NCBI GenBank assembly: GCA_017545365.1
Contig: JAFWOP010000005.1
Coordinates: 53,244 to 117,243 of the forward strand
Direction: 5' to 3'
From: Bacteroidales bacterium
GTDB lineage: Bacteria > Bacteroidota > Bacteroidia > Bacteroidales > P3
Length of the DNA stretch: 64,000 nucleotides
Position numbers and translations under genes: made by a program. The notes below the pieces were generated by a model, which saw nothing but the letters and a program-made list of their open reading frames with translations, did no database searches and was not told where the DNA came from. This document shows positions 53,640 through 62,031 of this stretch, one piece after another; position 1 is the stretch's first letter; every line of letters begins with the position of its first letter.

Positions 53640-54386
53640 TCATGCGTCTTCCATGCCACCGCAGAGGTGCATCACGTCGCCGGTGCAGTAGCTGCCCAGC
53701 TCGGAGGCGTAGTAAAGGCAGGCGTTGGCTACTTCGAGGGGTGTGCCGGGGCGGCGCATGGGAATGCGGGTCTGCCAATAGGTTTTGAGCTGTTCGGGTA
53801 TTTCGCCCGTCATTTCGGTGGCTATGAATCCGGGGGCCACGACGTTTATGCGGATGTTGCGCGCACCAAACTCTTTGACGGCGGTCTTGGTGAATCCGAT
53901 GATGCCTGCTTTGGCGGCGGCATAGTTGGCTTGGTTGATGTTGCCGCCGATGCCCACGACGGAGCTGATGTTGACAATGCTGCCAAACCCTTGTTTCCAC
54001 ATGGCGGGCTGTACGGACTTGGTCATGCAGAACACGCTCTTCAGGTCGTTGGCCATCACATTGTCCCATTGGGCTTCGGTCATGCGTTTGATGGCGGCGT
54101 CGTCGGTGATGCCGGCGTTGTTGATGAGTATGTCCAGATGGCCGAAGTCTTCCAGCACTTGGGCTACAAACTGCTGGCAGCAGTCCAGATGGGCCACGTC
54201 GACGGCATATCCTTTGGTCTTGACGCCGAGATCGGCCAGTTCTTTTTCGACGGCAATCATGTTTTCGTTGCGGCTGCGGCCGCAGAAGGCTATGTTGCAG
54301 CCTTCTTCGGCGAAGCGGTGTGCAATGGCACGTCCGATGCCGCGGGTGGCGCCGGTGATGATGGCTACTTTGTCTTTGAGTAACAT
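53640..54386 (-). CDS. fabG: 3-oxoacyl-ACP reductase
   Basis: 248 residues of the short-chain dehydrogenase/reductase family. ITGATRGIGRAIAHRF is the NADPH-binding TGxxxGxG motif, NNAGITDD the NAG motif, the catalytic serine lies in VNISSVVGIGG and the YxxxK pair in NYAAAKAGIIG. FabG reduces 3-oxoacyl-ACP in fatty-acid elongation; the closest fit is FabG, though other SDRs share the motifs. No other fab gene is adjacent. Confidence 0.9.
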   Translation of the reverse strand: MLLKDKVAIITGATRGIGRAIAHRFAEEGCNIAFCGRSRNENMIAVEKELADLGVKTKGYAVDVAHLDCCQQFVAQVLEDFGHLDILINNAGITDDAAIKRMTEAQWDNVMANDLKSVFCMTKSVQPAMWKQGFGSIVNISSVVGIGGNINQANYAAAKAGIIGFTKTAVKEFGARNIRINVVAPGFIATEMTGEIPEQLKTYWQTRIPMRRPGTPLEVANACLYYASELGSYCTGDVMHLCGGMEDA

Positions 54387-54418
54387 GGTGTGTTGTCTGT
54401 TGGGGTTGGGTTATTTAT

Positions 54419-54451
54419 AAAGAGCAGTCGCTTTGCGGGCGGCTGCTCTTT
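54419..54451 (-). terminator. Terminator of gap
   Basis: A 13-bp stem (54419-54431 with 54439-54451, one G-U wobble) with a seven-base loop, followed on the minus strand by TTTATAAATAA. It separates gap from fabG. Confidence 0.75.
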
Positions 54452-54506
54452 GTGTTGATTGTGGGGAAGGGTTGATAGCCTTTCCCGCTTGTTGCTTGCT
54501 ATTGGG

Positions 54507-55514
54507 TTAGAGCAGGGTGGCCAGTTTGGCGGCGAGGTCGCCCACGCGGGTGCTGTAGCCCTTTTCGTTGTCGTACCAGCTGACAACCTTCACGAAGTTG
54601 CCATCCATGACCTGGGTGAGCAGGCTGTCGAAGATGGAGCTGTGGGTGTTGTCGATGATGTCGACGCTTACGATAGGCTCGTCAACATACTGGAGGACAC
54701 CTTTCATGGGGCCTTCGGCGGCTTCCTTGATGGCGGCGTTGATTTCCTCTTTGGTGACGTTGCAGGCCATTTCGGCGGTCAGGTCGACGACGGAGCCGTC
54801 GGGGGTGGGGACGCGCATGGCGAAGCCGTCCAGTTTGCCCTTCATTTCAGGGATGACCAGGCCGACGGCCTTGGCGGCGCCGCTGGAGGTGGGGATGATG
54901 GAGATGGCGGCAGCACGGGCACGGCGGAGGTCGCTGTGGGGCTGGTCGAGGATTTTCTGGTCGTTGGTGTAGCTGTGGATGGTGTTCATGAGGCCGCGTT
55001 TGATGCCGAATTTGTCGTTCAGCACTTTGGCCACGGGGGCCAGGCAGTTGGTGGTGCAGCTGGCATTGCTGACGAGTTGCATGTCTTTGGTAAGCACATT
55101 GTCGTTGACACCCATGACGACGGTGGCGTCCACATCGTCGGCCTTGCTGGCGGGAACGGTGAGGATGACCTTTTTGGCACCGGCGTTGATGTGCTTCATC
55201 ATCTGCTCTCTCTTCTTGAAGAGGCCGGTGGATTCGATAACGATGTCAACACCCAGTTCGCCCCAGGGGAGGTTCTGCGGGTCGCGCTCGGCGTAGATTT
55301 TTACTTTCTTACCATTGACCACGATGCAGTCACCCTCGGCGTGCACTTCACCCTCGAAGTTGTCGTGGATGGAGTCGTATTTGAAGAGGTAGGCCAGGGT
55401 GTCGGCGCTTGTGAGGTCATTGATGGCTACGATGTCCAACTCGGGGTGGTCAAGCATAGCACGGAAGGACATACGTCCAATTCGGCCGAAACCGTTAATA
55501 GCAACTTTTGCCAT
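54507..55514 (-). CDS. gap: Glyceraldehyde-3-phosphate dehydrogenase, type I
   Basis: 335 residues. The NAD motif INGFGRIGR, the catalytic cysteine in SNASCTTNC, HSYTNDQKILDQPHSDLRRA and WYDNEKGYSTRV are all as in bacterial GapA. It acts in glycolysis and gluconeogenesis. A promoter -7 box lies upstream on the minus strand and a terminator follows, so it is a monocistronic unit. Confidence 0.98.
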   Translation of the reverse strand: MAKVAINGFGRIGRMSFRAMLDHPELDIVAINDLTSADTLAYLFKYDSIHDNFEGEVHAEGDCIVVNGKKVKIYAERDPQNLPWGELGVDIVIESTGLFKKREQMMKHINAGAKKVILTVPASKADDVDATVVMGVNDNVLTKDMQLVSNASCTTNCLAPVAKVLNDKFGIKRGLMNTIHSYTNDQKILDQPHSDLRRARAAAISIIPTSSGAAKAVGLVIPEMKGKLDGFAMRVPTPDGSVVDLTAEMACNVTKEEINAAIKEAAEGPMKGVLQYVDEPIVSVDIIDNTHSSIFDSLLTQVMDGNFVKVVSWYDNEKGYSTRVGDLAAKLATLL

Positions 55515-55565
55515 AGTATTGTATTTTAGGTGTTTATGTATGTTTTGTGTAACTTTTTTGTTTTA

Positions 55566-55573
55566 CAAATATA
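55566..55573 (-). promoter_or_regulatory. -7 box TATATTTG of gap
   Basis: On the minus strand TATATTTG lies 52 bases before the ATG at 55514. A partial -33 (ATTG) lies 17 bp upstream of the box. Confidence 0.6.
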
Positions 55574-55603
55574 CATTTTTTTTTTCGTTTCAATAAATAA
55601 ATG

Positions 55604-55611
55604 TAATTTTG
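55604..55611 (+). promoter_or_regulatory. -7 box TAATTTTG of the first GT51 gene
   Basis: Perfect TAnnTTTG 77 bases before the start at 55688. It is divergent from gap and has no clear -33 match. Confidence 0.5.
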
Positions 55612-55687
55612 TATTTAAATTATTTTGGTCAGGATTGTGTATCGAACTGAATGATAGGTGCATGATGGCTGGCTATAAATTTAAGCA

Positions 55688-56761
55688 ATGCCTATTAGAA
55701 AGAAAAAGATAACTAACCCCAACATACGGCCTCACCGCCTTCTCAAACCGTGGGCCACGCTTTCTGTTGGTGGCAAAATATGGCGTGTGGTATGGGTGGC
55801 TTTGAGTGTCCTTTGGGTGGGCACTTTTTTCCAGGTGTTGCTGTATAAGTTTGTGGAGCCGCCGTTCACGCCCCACATGTTTGCGTGCTACAATGAGCAG
55901 CGTAAAGACCCCAGCCTTCCTGTGCAATACTACAGGATTTGTGTCCCTATTGAGGATATTTCGCCCAATTTGTTGAAAGCTGCCATTTTGGGCGAAGATG
56001 GGCGTTTCTTATATCACCATGGGTTCTCTTTTAAAGAGCTGAGAAAGGCTTATTTGCAGAATGAGAGGGAGGGCCATGTTGTTCGCGGGGGTAGCGGCAT
56101 CAGCCAGCAGGTGGCCAAAAACTGTTTCCTACCTTTCAAGAGGACCCTCATCCGCAAGTTGGTGGAGGCCCACTACACCTTCCTTATAGAGAAGCTGTGG
56201 GGGAAAGAGCGCATCTTGGAGTGCTATCTCAATGTGGTGGAGTTTGGCAATGGCATCTATGGTTGCGAGGCGGCCAGCCGTTATTATTACAACCACTCGG
56301 TCAAGAACCTCACCCGAGAGGAGGCGGTTCGGTTGGTTGCCATGCTTCCGAATCCGAAGAAGAGGAACCCCTATTGCCATATGGAGAAGTACGAAGGTAA
56401 GGTGCAATGGGTATCGAAGAGGTTCGAGAGGCTGAACCCCAATGTGTGGGATGGATACAATTCGACTTACTTGGAGCGGGAGACGACATACGTTAACCGT
56501 GGCTTGTTCTATTTTGTCGGATGGGTGGCGGTGCATGAGTTGAAGAAGCTAAGGCCGCATCATGATAATCAAGATTTAGAGGATATTACTAGTTATGACG
56601 AGAAAGAAGAAGACAGCAAAAAAGAGCCGTCGCAAAGCGACAGGGCGCAGACGATGGAAGCAGCTCAGTTTTCCGCGCAAGGTGTGGCGGGTGCTGTGGG
56701 TGAGTGTGCTGGCCCTGTGGGGCTTCACCATTTTCCAGGTGTTGTTTTGTGCGGTATTTAA
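55688..56761 (+). CDS. mtgA: Monofunctional peptidoglycan glycosyltransferase (GT51), first copy
   Basis: 357 residues, with an N-terminal membrane anchor (VVWVALSVLWVGTFFQVLLY) and a GT51 domain: GEDGRFLYHHGF (catalytic glutamate residue 103), GGSGISQQVAKNCFLP and IRKLVEAHYTFLIE with the second glutamate (160). It polymerises lipid II into glycan chains at the cytoplasmic membrane; no transpeptidase domain is present. Its last 55 or so codons (56595-56761) overlap the next GT51 gene in a different frame and give a tail unlike the family. In the family the domain would be expected to end before that tail. Confidence 0.9.
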   Translation: MPIRKKKITNPNIRPHRLLKPWATLSVGGKIWRVVWVALSVLWVGTFFQVLLYKFVEPPFTPHMFACYNEQRKDPSLPVQYYRICVPIEDISPNLLKAAILGEDGRFLYHHGFSFKELRKAYLQNEREGHVVRGGSGISQQVAKNCFLPFKRTLIRKLVEAHYTFLIEKLWGKERILECYLNVVEFGNGIYGCEAASRYYYNHSVKNLTREEAVRLVAMLPNPKKRNPYCHMEKYEGKVQWVSKRFERLNPNVWDGYNSTYLERETTYVNRGLFYFVGWVAVHELKKLRPHHDNQDLEDITSYDEKEEDSKKEPSQSDRAQTMEAAQFSAQGVAGAVGECAGPVGLHHFPGVVLCGI

Positions 56762-57476
56762 CCCACCCCTGACCCCGCTGATGGTCAAGCGTTTTTTTCA
56801 GCAGACAAAGGACGAGTCTCGACCTGTGCGCTTCGAGCGTGACTATGTGCCGCTGAGCGAGATATCCGAGAACCTGGTCAATGCCGTCGTGGTGTCGGAG
56901 GACGGGCTGTATATGTACCACCACGGTTTTGATATCCGTCAGATGAAGATGGCTTATGTTGAAAGCAAGAAGGGGCGGCGTGAGCGTGGAGGCAGCACTA
57001 TCAGCCAGCAGACTGCCAAGAATTGTTTCCTGCCCCATAAGCACAGCATGGTTCGCAAGGCGGCGGAGGCATACTATACCTCTCTTATAGAGCTGGTCTG
57101 GGGTAAGAAGCGCATTATGGAGTGCTACCTCAATATCATCGAGTTCGGTGACGGCATCTATGGCTGCGAAGCAGCCAGCCAGCATTATTTCGGGCACTCG
57201 GCCAGCCAGCTGACCAAGCGCGAGGCGGCCCTATTGGCAGTGTGTTTGCCCACCCCGCTGAAGAGTAATCCCGGACGCCCGTCGCGCTACCTCAGCAATC
57301 AGGCCTCTATCGTGCAGGGCCGAATGCGTATGTACGGGCGCATCAATCTCGACGCCAAGCGCGAAGACCTCAACCCAACCTACGTGAAGATGATGGAGGA
57401 GGAGAACCTGTGGGACTTCGCATGGTGGGTGATTACCGATGGAGAGAATCTTCATAAAGCAAAGAAAAAAAAGTAA
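56595..57476 (+). CDS. mtgA: Monofunctional peptidoglycan glycosyltransferase (GT51), second copy
   Basis: 293 residues, basic N-terminus (KKKTAKKSRRKATGRRR), membrane anchor (VLWVSVLALWGFTIFQVLF) and GT51 domain with SEDGLYMYHHGFD (catalytic glutamate residue 102; the usual phenylalanine of the motif is tyrosine), RGGSTISQQTAKNCFLPHK and VRKAAEAYYTSLIE (glutamate 158). It is a clear paralog of the preceding gene and starts 167 bp before that gene's stop, in the next frame (+1). It thus overlaps far more than ordinary coupled genes. Both copies retain the catalytic residues. Confidence 0.92.
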   Translation: MTRKKKTAKKSRRKATGRRRWKQLSFPRKVWRVLWVSVLALWGFTIFQVLFCAVFNPPLTPLMVKRFFQQTKDESRPVRFERDYVPLSEISENLVNAVVVSEDGLYMYHHGFDIRQMKMAYVESKKGRRERGGSTISQQTAKNCFLPHKHSMVRKAAEAYYTSLIELVWGKKRIMECYLNIIEFGDGIYGCEAASQHYFGHSASQLTKREAALLAVCLPTPLKSNPGRPSRYLSNQASIVQGRMRMYGRINLDAKREDLNPTYVKMMEEENLWDFAWWVITDGENLHKAKKKK

Positions 57477-57525
57477 GTGCCAAGATGCCTTTGTCTGTCA
57501 CCTTACACCTTTCAGTTTGAAAATT

Positions 57526-58425
57526 ATGGACTGGCCGAGATATATCCGAGATTTTGAGGCATACCTGCGGTTGGAACGCAACCTGTCGGACAATTCGGTG
57601 CAGGCCTATCTGCGTGATGTGGAGCATCTGCGCCGCTATGTGGAGCCTTTGGGTATCGAGCCGCAGGAGGTGACGGCGGCAGAGATTCAAGGCCTTCTGA
57701 AAGAGCTCAACGAGGTGGGCATCGCCGTCACCACCCAGTGCCGCATCATATCGGGATTGCGCACCTTTTATAAGATGCTTGTCATCGACGATGTGCTGGA
57801 GGAGAATCCCGCCGCCTTGATAGAGATGCCCAGCCGTCCGATGCATCTGCCCGACGTGCTTACCGACGAAGATATAACGGCCATGCAGCGCACTTTCGAC
57901 CGCAGCCTCCCTGGGCCGGCGCGCAACTACGTGATGGTGGAGGTGCTGTATGGCTGCGGCCTCCGGGTTTCGGAGTTGGTGAATCTCAAGCTTTCCAACA
58001 TCTATTTCGAAGAGGAGATGCTGCAGGTGGTGGGCAAGGGCAACAAGGAGCGGTGGGTACCAATCAACGGCCGTGCGCTGGCCCTGCTGCGGGATTATAT
58101 CTTCACGCTCCGCAGCCAGCTCACGCCCCAGCCGGGCGAGGAGAAGTACGTCTTTCTCAATCTTCGCGGCCACCATCTTTCCCGCATTGCCGTCTTCCAG
58201 TTTATAAAGGAGGCTGTAGACAAGGCTGGTCTGCACAAAAATGTCTCGCCCCACAGCCTGCGCCACAGTTTCGCCACGGAGCTGGTGCAGAACGGTGCCG
58301 ACCTCCGCGCCGTGCAGGAGATGCTGGGGCACGAGAGCCTCTCCACCACAGAGATTTACACCCACCTTACGCGCCAATATCTGCGCGACACCATCAGCAC
58401 CTACCACCCGCATTATAAGAAGTAA
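57526..58425 (+). CDS. xerD: Tyrosine recombinase XerD
   Basis: 299 residues from ATG 57526 (MDWPRYIRDFEAYLRLERN). The N-terminal SAM-like core-binding domain is followed by the catalytic domain with the R-K-H-R-H-Y set at R147 (GLRVSEL), K171, H243 and R246 (HSLRHSF), H269 and Y278 (IYTHL). With XerC it resolves chromosome dimers at dif during cell division. The length and the absence of integrase-specific neighbours favour the housekeeping role. It follows the GT51 genes and precedes a DUF445 gene, 20 bases apart. Confidence 0.95.
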   Translation: MDWPRYIRDFEAYLRLERNLSDNSVQAYLRDVEHLRRYVEPLGIEPQEVTAAEIQGLLKELNEVGIAVTTQCRIISGLRTFYKMLVIDDVLEENPAALIEMPSRPMHLPDVLTDEDITAMQRTFDRSLPGPARNYVMVEVLYGCGLRVSELVNLKLSNIYFEEEMLQVVGKGNKERWVPINGRALALLRDYIFTLRSQLTPQPGEEKYVFLNLRGHHLSRIAVFQFIKEAVDKAGLHKNVSPHSLRHSFATELVQNGADLRAVQEMLGHESLSTTEIYTHLTRQYLRDTISTYHPHYKK

Positions 58426-58445
58426 GAACTAAGAAGTAAGCGTTT

Positions 58446-59354
58446 ATGTCGTTTCTCACGTTTATGATAGGCCCAGCCGTGGGCGCAGTGATTGGCGGAC
58501 TCACCAACAAGGTGGCCATACACATGCTTTTCCGGCCTTATCAGGCCAAATATATAGGGCGGGTGCATATACCGCTCACTCCGGGCATCATACCCAAGGA
58601 GAAGCCCCGGCTGGCTGCCGCCATCGGCACCACGGTAAGCGATAACCTGCTCAGCAGCGAGATACTCTCGGCCACCCTCCTTTCGGACGACATCTATGCC
58701 AAGCTTTCGTCGGCGGTCGACAGCCTTCAGGCACGTCTGACGGCTGAGGAGGCAACGCTGGAGTCATTCCTGCTTCGGTATGTGGCTCCCGAAGAGCTTC
58801 AGCGCATGACCACACGTGTGCAGGACGATGTGGCGGAAGCGGCATACCTTAGGCTGGCCGACAAGGCAGTAGGGCAGAAGGTGGCGGCAATGGCTGTGGA
58901 GCAGGTGGTCACTCGGTTGTCCGAGGGATTTCTGGGAGGTCTCAAGGCCAGTATCGTGGAGCTGTTGCGCGACTCGATTGAACAGAAGTTAGCCGACCTG
59001 ATAAACGACATGCTGCGTCAAAACTCCCGCCAGATGGTGGCGGACTTGCTCCGCACTGAGACTGACCATGCGATGCAGAAGCCCGTGAAGGAACTCTTTG
59101 CAGGACGTGAGGAGCTGTTTGCCCAGCTCAAATCGGTAGTGTTGAAGGCTTATGGCTCGCTGGTGAAAAGCAGCCTGCCACGGATGCTGGAATCACTCAA
59201 CATACGCCGTATCATCGAGAACCGGATTAACGAGATGGATATGGAGGAGACCGAGCGGCTCATTGTTTCCATCATGGACAAGGAGCTGAAGGCGTTGGTG
59301 TGGTTCGGTGTGCTGCTGGGATTTGTTATGGGCTTTGTGACTAATTTGGTATGA
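58446..59354 (+). CDS. DUF445 family membrane protein
   Basis: 302 residues. It begins with IGPAVGAVIGGLTNKVAIHMLFRPY, a hydrophobic glycine-rich segment typical of DUF445 (YheB/YjiN) proteins, followed by LTPGIIPKEKPRLAAAIG. The middle is a long helical, coiled-coil-like region with few prolines. A C-terminal transmembrane segment (VWFGVLLGFVMGFVTNLV) ends the protein, so both ends sit in the membrane. Function is unknown. It lies between xerD and msrA in a compact run of genes. Confidence 0.88.
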   Translation: MSFLTFMIGPAVGAVIGGLTNKVAIHMLFRPYQAKYIGRVHIPLTPGIIPKEKPRLAAAIGTTVSDNLLSSEILSATLLSDDIYAKLSSAVDSLQARLTAEEATLESFLLRYVAPEELQRMTTRVQDDVAEAAYLRLADKAVGQKVAAMAVEQVVTRLSEGFLGGLKASIVELLRDSIEQKLADLINDMLRQNSRQMVADLLRTETDHAMQKPVKELFAGREELFAQLKSVVLKAYGSLVKSSLPRMLESLNIRRIIENRINEMDMEETERLIVSIMDKELKALVWFGVLLGFVMGFVTNLV

Positions 59355-59371
59355 ACAAATAATATACAATC

Positions 59372-60337
59372 ATGGAAAAGGAACTATATCTTGCAGGCGG
59401 CTGCTTTTGGGGTGCCGAGCATTTTCTGAAACAAATCGAAGGGGTTACCTTCACCGAGGTGGGTTTTGCCAACGGCAACACGCCCAACCCCACATACAAG
59501 GAGGTCTATACCGACACTACCGGCTATGCCGAGACGGTGCATCTGCGTTACGACCCGCTGCAGGTCAGCCTGCGCTTTCTGCTGGAGATGTATTTTAAGG
59601 CCATCGACCCCACCAGCCTGAACCAGCAGGGGGAGGACCGGGGCACACGCTACCGCACAGGCATCTACTATAGTGACCCCGACGACCTTCCCATGATACG
59701 TTATGTTATGGGGGAGGAGGCAAAGAAATATGGATTGCCCCTGCAGGTCGAGGTGCTGCCGTTGTCGAACTTCTATAGGGCTGAGGACTATCATCAGGAC
59801 TACCTCGTCAACAACCCCGACGGCTATTGCCATCTGCCCGTCGAACTCTTCGCCTACGCCCGCAACAACAAAGACACCGCCACGGTGGAGAAGTGCGACC
59901 GCTACCGTCTTTTGGCAAAGCAGGTCAGTTCGCTTGCGGAGGACGAGACCGACGCCATAGCCCTTATGGCCAACACCGCCGCATTGCTGCATGAGACCTT
60001 CGGTTTCTGGTGGACGGGTTTTTACCGGGTGGCGGAAGACCAATTGGTGTTGGGGCCATTCCAAGGTCCGGTGGCTTGTATGCGCATCGCATACGGCAAA
60101 GGCGTTTGCGGCACGGCATGGCAGGGGCGGCGCACGCTTGTCGTTCCTGATGTAGAGGCGTTTCCCGGCCATATTGCCTGTAGTGCCGCCTCACGTAGCG
60201 AGATTGTCGTACCGATGTTTGTGGGGGACATGGTTGTTGCCGTGCTCGACATCGACAGCCAGCACCATGCCACCTTCGACGACTGCGACCGCCACTTTCT
60301 CGAACAGATAGTTTCTGTGATGAAACACAACGGCTAG
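59372..60337 (+). CDS. msrA: Fused MsrA and GAF-type free methionine-(R)-sulfoxide reductase
   Basis: 321 residues. Residues 1-165 are MsrA with catalytic cysteine 11 in AGGCFWGAEHF and GTRYRTGIYY and the C-terminal GYCHLPVELFAY. Residues 180-321 are a GAF domain of the free-methionine-(R)-sulfoxide reductase (fRMsr, MsrC) type: AYGKGVCGTAWQ and HIACSAASRSEIVVP. Its cysteines C236, C246 and C270 are spaced 10 and 24 residues apart, exactly as C84, C94 and C118 of E. coli fRMsr. The fusion thus joins reductases for the S-form in proteins and the R-form of free methionine. It acts in the cytosol in oxidative repair. Confidence 0.92.
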   Translation: MEKELYLAGGCFWGAEHFLKQIEGVTFTEVGFANGNTPNPTYKEVYTDTTGYAETVHLRYDPLQVSLRFLLEMYFKAIDPTSLNQQGEDRGTRYRTGIYYSDPDDLPMIRYVMGEEAKKYGLPLQVEVLPLSNFYRAEDYHQDYLVNNPDGYCHLPVELFAYARNNKDTATVEKCDRYRLLAKQVSSLAEDETDAIALMANTAALLHETFGFWWTGFYRVAEDQLVLGPFQGPVACMRIAYGKGVCGTAWQGRRTLVVPDVEAFPGHIACSAASRSEIVVPMFVGDMVVAVLDIDSQHHATFDDCDRHFLEQIVSVMKHNG

Positions 60338-60349
60338 AGTCTTTGTCGT

Positions 60350-60370
60350 CTTTCCCCTAGGAAAGGTTTT
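60350..60370 (+). terminator. Short hairpin after msrA
   Basis: CTTTCC (60350-60355) pairs with GGAAAG (60360-60365), four-base loop, followed by GTTTT. A weak terminator at best. Confidence 0.45.
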
Positions 60371-60385
60371 CATATCTCCGATATG
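60371..60385. repeat. Palindrome with 3-base loop TCC
   Basis: CATATC and GATATG form a 6-bp stem around TCC, the same layout as the 63910 palindrome. Confidence 0.7.
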
Positions 60386-60406
60386 GGACGTGTCGGAGTA
60401 CTGCTG

Positions 60407-60452
60407 CTGCTTCGCCAGCGAGGTGCCCCCATCTGCTTGCCTCTGGTGAGGT
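60407..60452 (+). repeat. Two imperfect direct repeats CTGCTT...GAGGT
   Basis: CTGCTTCGCCAGCGAGGT (60407-60424) and CTGCTTGCCTCTGGTGAGGT (60433-60452) share ends and centre. They follow the 60371 palindrome in a gene-free stretch. Confidence 0.6.
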
Positions 60453-60513
60453 ACTGACCTACCATAAGCCCTATTGGCCGATTTGGGTCAATTATTGTTA
60501 ATTTTGTAAGGGG

Positions 60514-60545
60514 GTTGCTTTTTTAGAAAAATGTTTGTATATTTG
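60514..60545 (+). promoter_or_regulatory. Promoter of the secreted-protein pair
   Basis: GTTG (60514-60517, one base from TTTG) and TATATTTG (60538-60545) with a 20-bp spacer. The -7 box lies just before the chosen start, so the open frame starting at 60531 cannot be the real N-terminus. Confidence 0.65.
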
Positions 60546-60560
60546 CAAAAGAATGTGATT

Positions 60561-62021
60561 ATGAAAGCTATAGTTTATAAGATTGTATTACAGTTGATTG
60601 TGATAGTTCTTGTTGTTATCGGGGTGGGAGCAAAGGCCCAATACCCATATAATTTTTCATTTGCGGGGATTCCGTTGGACTCCAAAACGATTGTCCGCAA
60701 TTACGATGACCAGCGGGCGGTGGTCTATTATGAGGAGGGCGGTAGAGGATACGTCTCTCTGGTGGATGTTGTTGTCAATCATGCAATAACAGTGCCATTG
60801 GACAATGACATATCTATGAACGATATGTGTATTGTGGATGATTCGGTCTTTTTATGCGGACAAGAGTTAGCATCAAATGGGTCTTTTGGCTGCATTGCCA
60901 CTATGAACCTCAATAATTTCTATACTGGTTCTGTTCTTGTGTCCTATTTCGAACCATCATATTGGATGTCGTTGAATCTGAAGCGTATCGTGAGTTTTAA
61001 ATATAGTGTTAGCGGTAATATTTATAAAAGGTTTGTCCTCGTTGGAGATATTAGTTATCCCTGTGACGGTATGCCACCTTTTCCTAGTATTATGTTTAAT
61101 GCTGGTATTATTCATGAAGTCTACTATACTGATAGCAATAGCCACTCAACCTGTAGTGTGAGTACGGTCTTTGAGGTAGGCTATCCTTTCCCATACCTGC
61201 CTGTGTATGATAATATTATCCGTTTTATAAACCCTGTTGTACATTCCGAAGTCATCCACGACGTGGTGGTGACAGACAATTATGTGGCGTTTGTTGGGGT
61301 TAGCATGGGGGCTACCAATGCTATTACTCTCCATGTCTGCAACAAGAGACGATATACATTATATACTAATAGTCCCTCTGTTATTAGCGACTTTGATAAC
61401 TATTATTCCTATTCGCTCGGTACTACCAGCGGATCGCCTTTCTACCATGCCTGTGCTTTGGACGGAGATATGATTGCGATTGCCACACGGGAGGAGACCT
61501 CTCCTGGTTCGAACAAAATCACGGTAAGGACATTTGACTTGTCAACACATACAATGACACATGCTCAGGATCTACGGTGCAACACAGTTCCAGAGTTGAG
61601 AGATATGGCCTATATTCCCGACAAGCAACGGATAGTGCTGCTTTTTCATGACTATTTTCGTCTGACGGGCAGCTATAGCGATGTGTTTTGTACGATAGAC
61701 CCATATAACGTCAGTTCCAGCTATACACAGCCAGGAATGGCAGAAGACGTGTTTCATTCAAAGTATGGTTCGTTGGATGTAATGAAGAGTTCTTATCTTA
61801 TTTCGACAGGGGGCAAATATGGATTTGTGTCAGATGTGGCTAATTATAGTCCTACGGGCACTTGTTATAAGGTGGAGGACTACTATATATATGGGGCAGA
61901 TTGTATAAATGCAGTTCCCAGTTATTTTGATTACGACCTGTATGATCCTTCTCCAACAGAATGGCAGACGGTTGTAACACCTGTTGAATATGGAATTTCC
62001 TCCCAATGTATGGATTATTAA
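60561..62021 (+). CDS. Hypothetical secreted protein
   Basis: 486 residues from ATG 60561 (MKAIVYKIVLQLIVIVLVVIG, signal peptide ending near AKAQ). The mature part is tyrosine-rich and beta-rich, with no domain I recognise, and contains several repeats of the form DDSVFLCGQELASNG and FVLVGDISYPCDG. Unlike its neighbour it has no C-terminal sorting domain, ending SSQCMDY. It is AT-richer than most of the window. The downstream gene begins 11 bases after its stop, so they are probably co-transcribed. Confidence 0.75.
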   Translation: MKAIVYKIVLQLIVIVLVVIGVGAKAQYPYNFSFAGIPLDSKTIVRNYDDQRAVVYYEEGGRGYVSLVDVVVNHAITVPLDNDISMNDMCIVDDSVFLCGQELASNGSFGCIATMNLNNFYTGSVLVSYFEPSYWMSLNLKRIVSFKYSVSGNIYKRFVLVGDISYPCDGMPPFPSIMFNAGIIHEVYYTDSNSHSTCSVSTVFEVGYPFPYLPVYDNIIRFINPVVHSEVIHDVVVTDNYVAFVGVSMGATNAITLHVCNKRRYTLYTNSPSVISDFDNYYSYSLGTTSGSPFYHACALDGDMIAIATREETSPGSNKITVRTFDLSTHTMTHAQDLRCNTVPELRDMAYIPDKQRIVLLFHDYFRLTGSYSDVFCTIDPYNVSSSYTQPGMAEDVFHSKYGSLDVMKSSYLISTGGKYGFVSDVANYSPTGTCYKVEDYYIYGADCINAVPSYFDYDLYDPSPTEWQTVVTPVEYGISSQCMDY

Positions 62022-62031
62022 AATGTTCATT

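Noticed and set aside
54459..55529. 356-codon open frame opposite gap
   Set aside because: Antisense to the conserved gap gene; glycine- and valine-rich shadow sequence without family features.
57526..58425. Integrase of a mobile element
   Set aside because: The tyrosine recombinase has XerD length and motifs, lies in a housekeeping gene run and has no att-like flanks or cargo.
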